NCBI GenBank assembly: GCA_937928545.1 | Contig: CALGJQ010000012.1 | Location: 29,719 to 93,718, forward strand | Direction of reading: 5' to 3' | Source of the DNA: an uncultured Verrucomicrobiales bacterium | Lineage (GTDB): Bacteria > Verrucomicrobiota > Verrucomicrobiia > Verrucomicrobiales > Akkermansiaceae | DNA length: 64,000 nucleotides | In this document: piece by piece, positions 61,640 to 64,000 of the stretch | How positions within the stretch are numbered: position 1 is the first letter of the stretch | Layout of the letters: the number at the start of each line of letters is the position of its first letter | The notes under the pieces: generated by a model | Databases searched by the model: none | What the model saw: the letters and a program-made list of their open reading frames with translations, nothing else | What the model was told of the DNA's origin: nothing | Made by a program: the position numbers and the translations under genes

Positions 61640-62005
61640 CTAAATTTTCAACTCAAGGCGCGGTAGTGGAATGGTGTGAGCTGCCTTTCTTTCTGTTTGG
61701 TCGTCACCGCGGGTGATCAAGAAGATTCCGATTCCGATGGCCACCCACACAAGCATTCCCACCACACAAGTGTAATCAGCCTTCAAAGCCTTTTTTTGTC
61801 CTTTGCGGTGCAACCAGATGCTCCAATCTGTCCATCTATTCTTTTTGCGATTCGTTGAATCGATTGATGTCAGCGGAGCAAGCCGAATCCGTCCAAAAGT
61901 CAGGATCCATAGCACCGGCGCTCCCGTATAGTAGGCAAGCGTATAGAATATGATCTCGAAAATGCCTCGAAGAATGACTTCGCCTATGAACTCACCGATG
62001 GGCAT
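61640..62005 (-). CDS. Small membrane protein in cassette array
   Basis: 121 residues. Two hydrophobic segments (IFEIIFYTLAYYTGAPVLWILTFG near 15-38 and VVGMLVWVAIGIGIFLITRG near 80-100) flank a basic loop with RWTDWSIWLHRKGQKKALKADYT. Small membrane proteins of this form (GxFEIIFYxxAYYTGxxVL, then FHRRGQ-like) are often found in mobile cassettes, but no function is known. It starts at ATG 62005 right after the 115-bp inverted-repeat copy, and is followed after 2 nt by a lipoprotein gene. Confidence 0.65.
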   Translation of the reverse strand: MPIGEFIGEVILRGIFEIIFYTLAYYTGAPVLWILTFGRIRLAPLTSIDSTNRKKNRWTDWSIWLHRKGQKKALKADYTCVVGMLVWVAIGIGIFLITRGDDQTERKAAHTIPLPRLELKI

Positions 62006-62019
62006 TTTTTATAGCATTC

Positions 62020-62134
62020 AAGTCCACCGGCCGCTGACTCGAATTGCAATTCAGCTCTGAAACGGTGGAACACTTTGAAGCTACAGAAGACATCGACAAA
62101 CTCAAGCGCGGTCAGCGGTTGAGTGCGACGACTT
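62020..62134. repeat. 115-bp inter-gene repeat, copy A (attC-like)
   Basis: This 115-bp segment is about 85% identical by eye to 63605-63719. Its ends form an imperfect inverted repeat: the left arm has GTCCACCGGCCGCTGAC and the right arm, read on the other strand, CACTCAACCGCTGAC. Long spacers and mismatched bulges in the stem resemble integron recombination sites, though the canonical GTTRRRY ends are not clear. Confidence 0.65.
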
Positions 62135-62158
62135 GGGATTAGCTCTTTGGCATTGCCC

Positions 62159-62527
62159 TCACACATCGGGTAAATTGATAGTCAGGCTTACTAGGTCATC
62201 TCCTCTCAACTTCATGAGCATCAACGGGACTCTCGAGTAGGTCATGTGGAAGTCCTTCGTATCTCGGAACAGGTGAGTCTCCCTTAGCACATCTCGACCG
62301 TCGGTTGCTCGCACTTCGAAATAGGCTTCTCCAGAAACCCATACCGTGACGCGACCTACTCCTCCCTCAACGGCATAGTCCATCCACAGGCAGGACTTTG
62401 CAGTCTTCTTTCCATAGGTCACAGAGTAGTCGATGCAATGCGCCTTCCATCGGCTGACAAGTGCTGGCTGACAACGCTCAAATCCCCGCTCTTCAATGAG
62501 TTCATGGAAAGTGCCGAACGGATTCAT
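62159..62527 (-). CDS. Hypothetical protein in cassette array
   Basis: 122 residues, no signal peptide. It has alternating beta and loop segments (CQPALVSRWKAHCIDYSVTYGKK, LWMDYAVEGGVGRVTVWVSGEAYFEVRATDG, VPLMLMKLRGDDLVSLTINLPDV). Cysteines are present but without a metal-site pattern. I recognise no family. It lies between the 60-bp attC-like element on its 5' side and the 115-bp repeat on its 3' side, the position expected for a single-gene cassette. Codon use is unlike the conserved neighbours. Confidence 0.55.
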   Translation of the reverse strand: MNPFGTFHELIEERGFERCQPALVSRWKAHCIDYSVTYGKKTAKSCLWMDYAVEGGVGRVTVWVSGEAYFEVRATDGRDVLRETHLFRDTKDFHMTYSRVPLMLMKLRGDDLVSLTINLPDV

Positions 62528-62537
62528 ATTATTCTGA

Positions 62538-62597
62538 GCTAACGTCTGAAGCCCGGCATCCGCTAGAGGCGACGCCAGCTCGACGAAGGGGTTAAAC
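62538..62597 (-). repeat. 60-bp attC-like element
   Basis: On the minus strand the element opens with GTTTAAC (fits RYYYAAC) and ends with GTTAGC (close to GTTRRRY). Inside, AGCTGGCGTCGC and GCGGATGCCGGGCT form an imperfect stem (GGCGTC opposite GATGCC) around a CTCTA loop. Size and boxes match classical integron attC sites. A second 10-bp match (ATCCGCTAGA here, TCTAGCGGAT at 62628-62637) may extend it. Confidence 0.6.
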
Positions 62598-62622
62598 GTT
62601 CTAAAATCATAAACCTAAACTA

Positions 62623-63051
62623 CTAAGCGTCTAGCGGATTACCAGCGCTGACTTGTTCTCCAAGTTGGTTTAGCGATCCAGTCACGAGTCTACGGACAAC
62701 TTCCTCCCGTGACTGGCTTCCACGGTAACTGTCAAGCTGCTTTAGCTCTAGGCCGCTAAGGGAAACCGTGACAGGAAAGCTCTGCTTCAAACGTGCTTCA
62801 AATTCCTCTTTGTCGAATAGTAATTCTCCGATCTTCCCCCCTGCATCAACCTTCTCACCAGATTGCACCTTTTGTGTGAATACACCCGCATCGAATGACT
62901 CCAGTTGGCAAGTCATCTCATCATTCTCAAGTTCAGCGATGGTCTGGCACGGAGTCACATATTCACCGTCGGATACCACCCACTTAGAAATACGCCACCA
63001 AGATGATCGGAGGTCGATATCGGGCGCGACTACATCTATCAATTCAGCCAT
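62623..63051 (-). CDS. Lipoyl-like domain fused to ribbon-helix-helix-like tail
   Basis: 142 residues. Residues about 5-85 follow the lipoyl/biotinyl fold: VVSDGEYVTPCQTIAELENDEMTCQL, then GVFTQKVQSGEKVDAGGKIGELLFD. The modified lysine expected in E-T-D-K-A is missing (E-N-D-E-M). The last part (FPVTVSLSGLELKQLDSYRG, then SQSREEVVRRLVTGSLN) looks like a ribbon-helix-helix DNA-binding domain. Such fusion is unusual. The gene follows the first cassette (63140-63589) and precedes the attC-like element. Not an active lipoyl carrier as read; DNA binding is untested. Confidence 0.6.
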   Translation of the reverse strand: MAELIDVVAPDIDLRSSWWRISKWVVSDGEYVTPCQTIAELENDEMTCQLESFDAGVFTQKVQSGEKVDAGGKIGELLFDKEEFEARLKQSFPVTVSLSGLELKQLDSYRGSQSREEVVRRLVTGSLNQLGEQVSAGNPLDA

Positions 63052-63073
63052 TTGTGGAGAACGTTTGAAGAAA

Positions 63074-63160
63074 TCCGCAGCTGACCGACATGCAGCTCCA
63101 CTTCCCTCTGCAATTTCTTTTAGCCAAAAATCGTCAACTTTACAAGCGGTCAGCTGTCGG
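63074..63160. repeat. 87-bp imperfect inverted repeat (attC-like)
   Basis: CCGCAGCTGACCG (63075-63087) pairs with CGGTCAGCTGTCGG (63147-63160) with a single extra T on one side, about 59 nt apart. One extrahelical base in an otherwise paired stem is characteristic of attC hairpins. The right arm overlaps the last codons of the 63140-63589 gene. Confidence 0.55.
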
Positions 63161-63589
63161 ATTCTCTGTCTTGTTCGCTTTTTGGTCTTTTGGTTTTTCC
63201 CAGATGAAATTCACGAATGTAATGTCTGAATATTCCACTCCTTTCAATTTCTCATGGCTAAGGATCACCACTGGCTTGGCATTAGGAGTTGGCTTCTCGG
63301 GAATTACCAACCCCGTAGAAGGTGTTTTCAATGGGAACATTCCTTTTGTCATCCAAATTGCTCCCGTCACTTTTCTGGTCTTTGGATCGAGCGAAATAGC
63401 TAGATCCGTCTTGTTCAGATCATCAGATTTAAATCTAAATATAATGTGAACCTTATTTCCTCCCTCGTCTTTGGACTGACGAATAATCTGAGCTGGGAAT
63501 CTAAAGCCAGGTAATGATTCCGCCCGAACTTGATTTCCAATACCAAACATCAATAGCATTAAAATTATGGCGATGCGTGATGTCTTCAT
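63140..63589 (-). CDS. Hypothetical secreted protein (first cassette)
   Basis: 149 residues. A signal peptide (MKTSRIAIILMLLMFGIGNQVRAE) is followed by a mixed beta domain: VHIIFRFKSDDLNKTDLAISLDPKTRKVTGAIWMTKGMFPL, then STGLVIPEKPTPNAKPVVILSHEKLKGVEYSD. No domain recognised. It is the gene closest to the recombinase and reads away from it, with 217 nt of non-coding, repeat-containing DNA between them. In integrons the first cassette is the most recently captured and best expressed. The stop codon region lies in the 87-bp inverted repeat. Confidence 0.6.
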   Translation of the reverse strand: MKTSRIAIILMLLMFGIGNQVRAESLPGFRFPAQIIRQSKDEGGNKVHIIFRFKSDDLNKTDLAISLDPKTRKVTGAIWMTKGMFPLKTPSTGLVIPEKPTPNAKPVVILSHEKLKGVEYSDITFVNFIWEKPKDQKANKTENPTADRL

Positions 63590-63604
63590 ATTTTTGTAGC
63601 GTAA

Positions 63605-63719
63605 AAGTCCACTCGCCGCTGACTCGAATTACAAATCAACTCTGAAACGGTGGGACACCTTCAGGCTACAAAAGACGGCGACAAAATCAAGCGCGGTCAG
63701 CGGTTGAGTGCGACGCCTT
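63605..63719. repeat. 115-bp inter-gene repeat, copy B (attC-like)
   Basis: This is the second copy of the repeat at 62020-62134. The left arm CACTCGCCGCTGAC and the right arm CACTCAACCGCTGAC (other strand) pair with a small bulge. It is immediately followed, on the minus strand side, by GTTCAAC (63720-63726), which fits the RYYYAAC box. It sits between the recombinase and the first cassette gene. Confidence 0.7.
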
Positions 63720-63805
63720 GTTGAACAGAGCCGCTACGCGGCGATCTCATGCTGCGGGATTGCAGGGGTGAAGTGAGTCAGTCATGCTCCGTGGTCGTAT
63801 GTTAA

Positions 63806-64000
63806 AAAAACAACAGACATGACAGCCTCACTTCGCAACAGTGGTATCAGGATTTTGCGCGCTTTGTCCAACTCAAAGGTCTCCGCGAACGTTCCTCCAA
63901 GACCTACCTCGGGTGGATCAAACAGCTCGCTGCTTACTACCCCGGCCAGAACCTCCCCGCGCTCGATCGCAGTCAGGTTCTCGCTTTTCTAGCCCACCTC
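63806..64000 (+). CDS. Tyrosine recombinase N-terminus, integron integrase candidate (partial, possible frameshift)
   Basis: The frame runs to the window end and, from 63839, reads QWYQDFARFVQLKGLRERS, then SKTYLGWIKQLAAYY and PALDRSQVLAFLAHL. This is the SAM-like core-binding domain of phage-type integrases. No ATG, GTG or TTG lies between the TAA at 63803-63805 and the domain. The nearest ATG (63819) is one base out of frame, so either a frameshift exists near the start or a rare start is used. The catalytic domain and any IntI-specific patch are outside the window. Divergent placement from the small genes fits an integrase driving a cassette array. Confidence 0.7.

Noticed and set aside
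1..64000. rRNA, tRNA or insertion-sequence transposase genes
   Set aside because: I looked by eye for conserved tRNA arms, rRNA segments and DDE or HUH transposase motifs and found none; a covariance search could still find a divergent RNA.

Overview
The window looks like a chromosomal segment of a member of the Verrucomicrobiota (Verrucomicrobiales-like). Several lineage-typical features point there: two DUF1800/DUF1501 gene pairs, two PEP-CTERM proteins, a DUF1080 protein, a DUF6807 (PmoA-like) protein, secreted proteins with Asp-rich thrombospondin-type calcium repeats, and several lipoproteins and membrane-anchored helical-repeat proteins. Genus cannot be fixed from the sequence alone. 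I saw no rRNA, tRNA, CRISPR array, insertion-sequence transposase or prophage module.

Layout. 1-5.8 kb (minus): pseudopilin-like protein, DUF1800, DUF1501 (cut by the window start), and a PEP-CTERM protein. 6-7.8 kb (plus): TPM-domain protein, DUF1963 protein and a tiny SEC-C peptide. 7.8-9.4 kb (minus): a GH16 glucanase broken by an internal deletion. 9.4-11.3 kb (plus): a Phd/VapC-type toxin-antitoxin pair and two AT-rich orphan genes. 11.4-14.1 kb (minus): lepA and a second PEP-CTERM gene. 14.2-25.7 kb (plus): DUF1080, a giant multidomain DUF1800 protein, DUF1501, a second pseudopilin-like protein, a coiled-coil membrane-anchored protein and an ABC transporter, mostly tightly spaced. 25.7-30.8 kb (minus): four-helix-bundle protein, rhomboid, ispH, TPR protein and purple-acid-phosphatase-like enzyme. 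31-34.8 kb (minus): three related membrane-anchored helical-repeat proteins. 34.9-37.4 kb (plus): an acyltransferase carrying ankyrin repeats and a DUF6807 protein.

37.4-42 kb is a methyl-cycle locus. An ArsR-methyltransferase fusion is divergent from metK-ahcY across a 60-bp gap holding a long palindrome, which suggests SAM/SAH-responsive control. 42.3-45.9 kb holds two adjacent STAND-like ATPases, the second with TPRs, preceded by two TTGCGCAA palindromes. 45.8-47.8 kb (minus) is a LuxE-like/LuxC-like acyl-reductase pair. 48-53.7 kb (plus) is a Lys/Ser-rich lipoprotein, then tyrA-aroA-cmk-plsC with overlapping or near-touching genes, then a zinc-ribbon membrane protein. 53.7-60.9 kb (minus) is efp with a small membrane peptide, then a three-gene secreted-protein operon ending in a protein with an S74-type intramolecular chaperone.

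61-64 kb has the architecture of an integron-like cassette array. Small orphan genes all read leftward and are separated by imperfect inverted repeats, including two 115-bp copies and a 60-bp attC-like element. They lie next to a divergent tyrosine-recombinase N-terminus that runs off the right end. Together with the ATPase pair, the ankyrin-acyltransferase, the pseudopilin/DUF1800/DUF1501 association and the S74 secreted operon, this is where undescribed biology is most likely.
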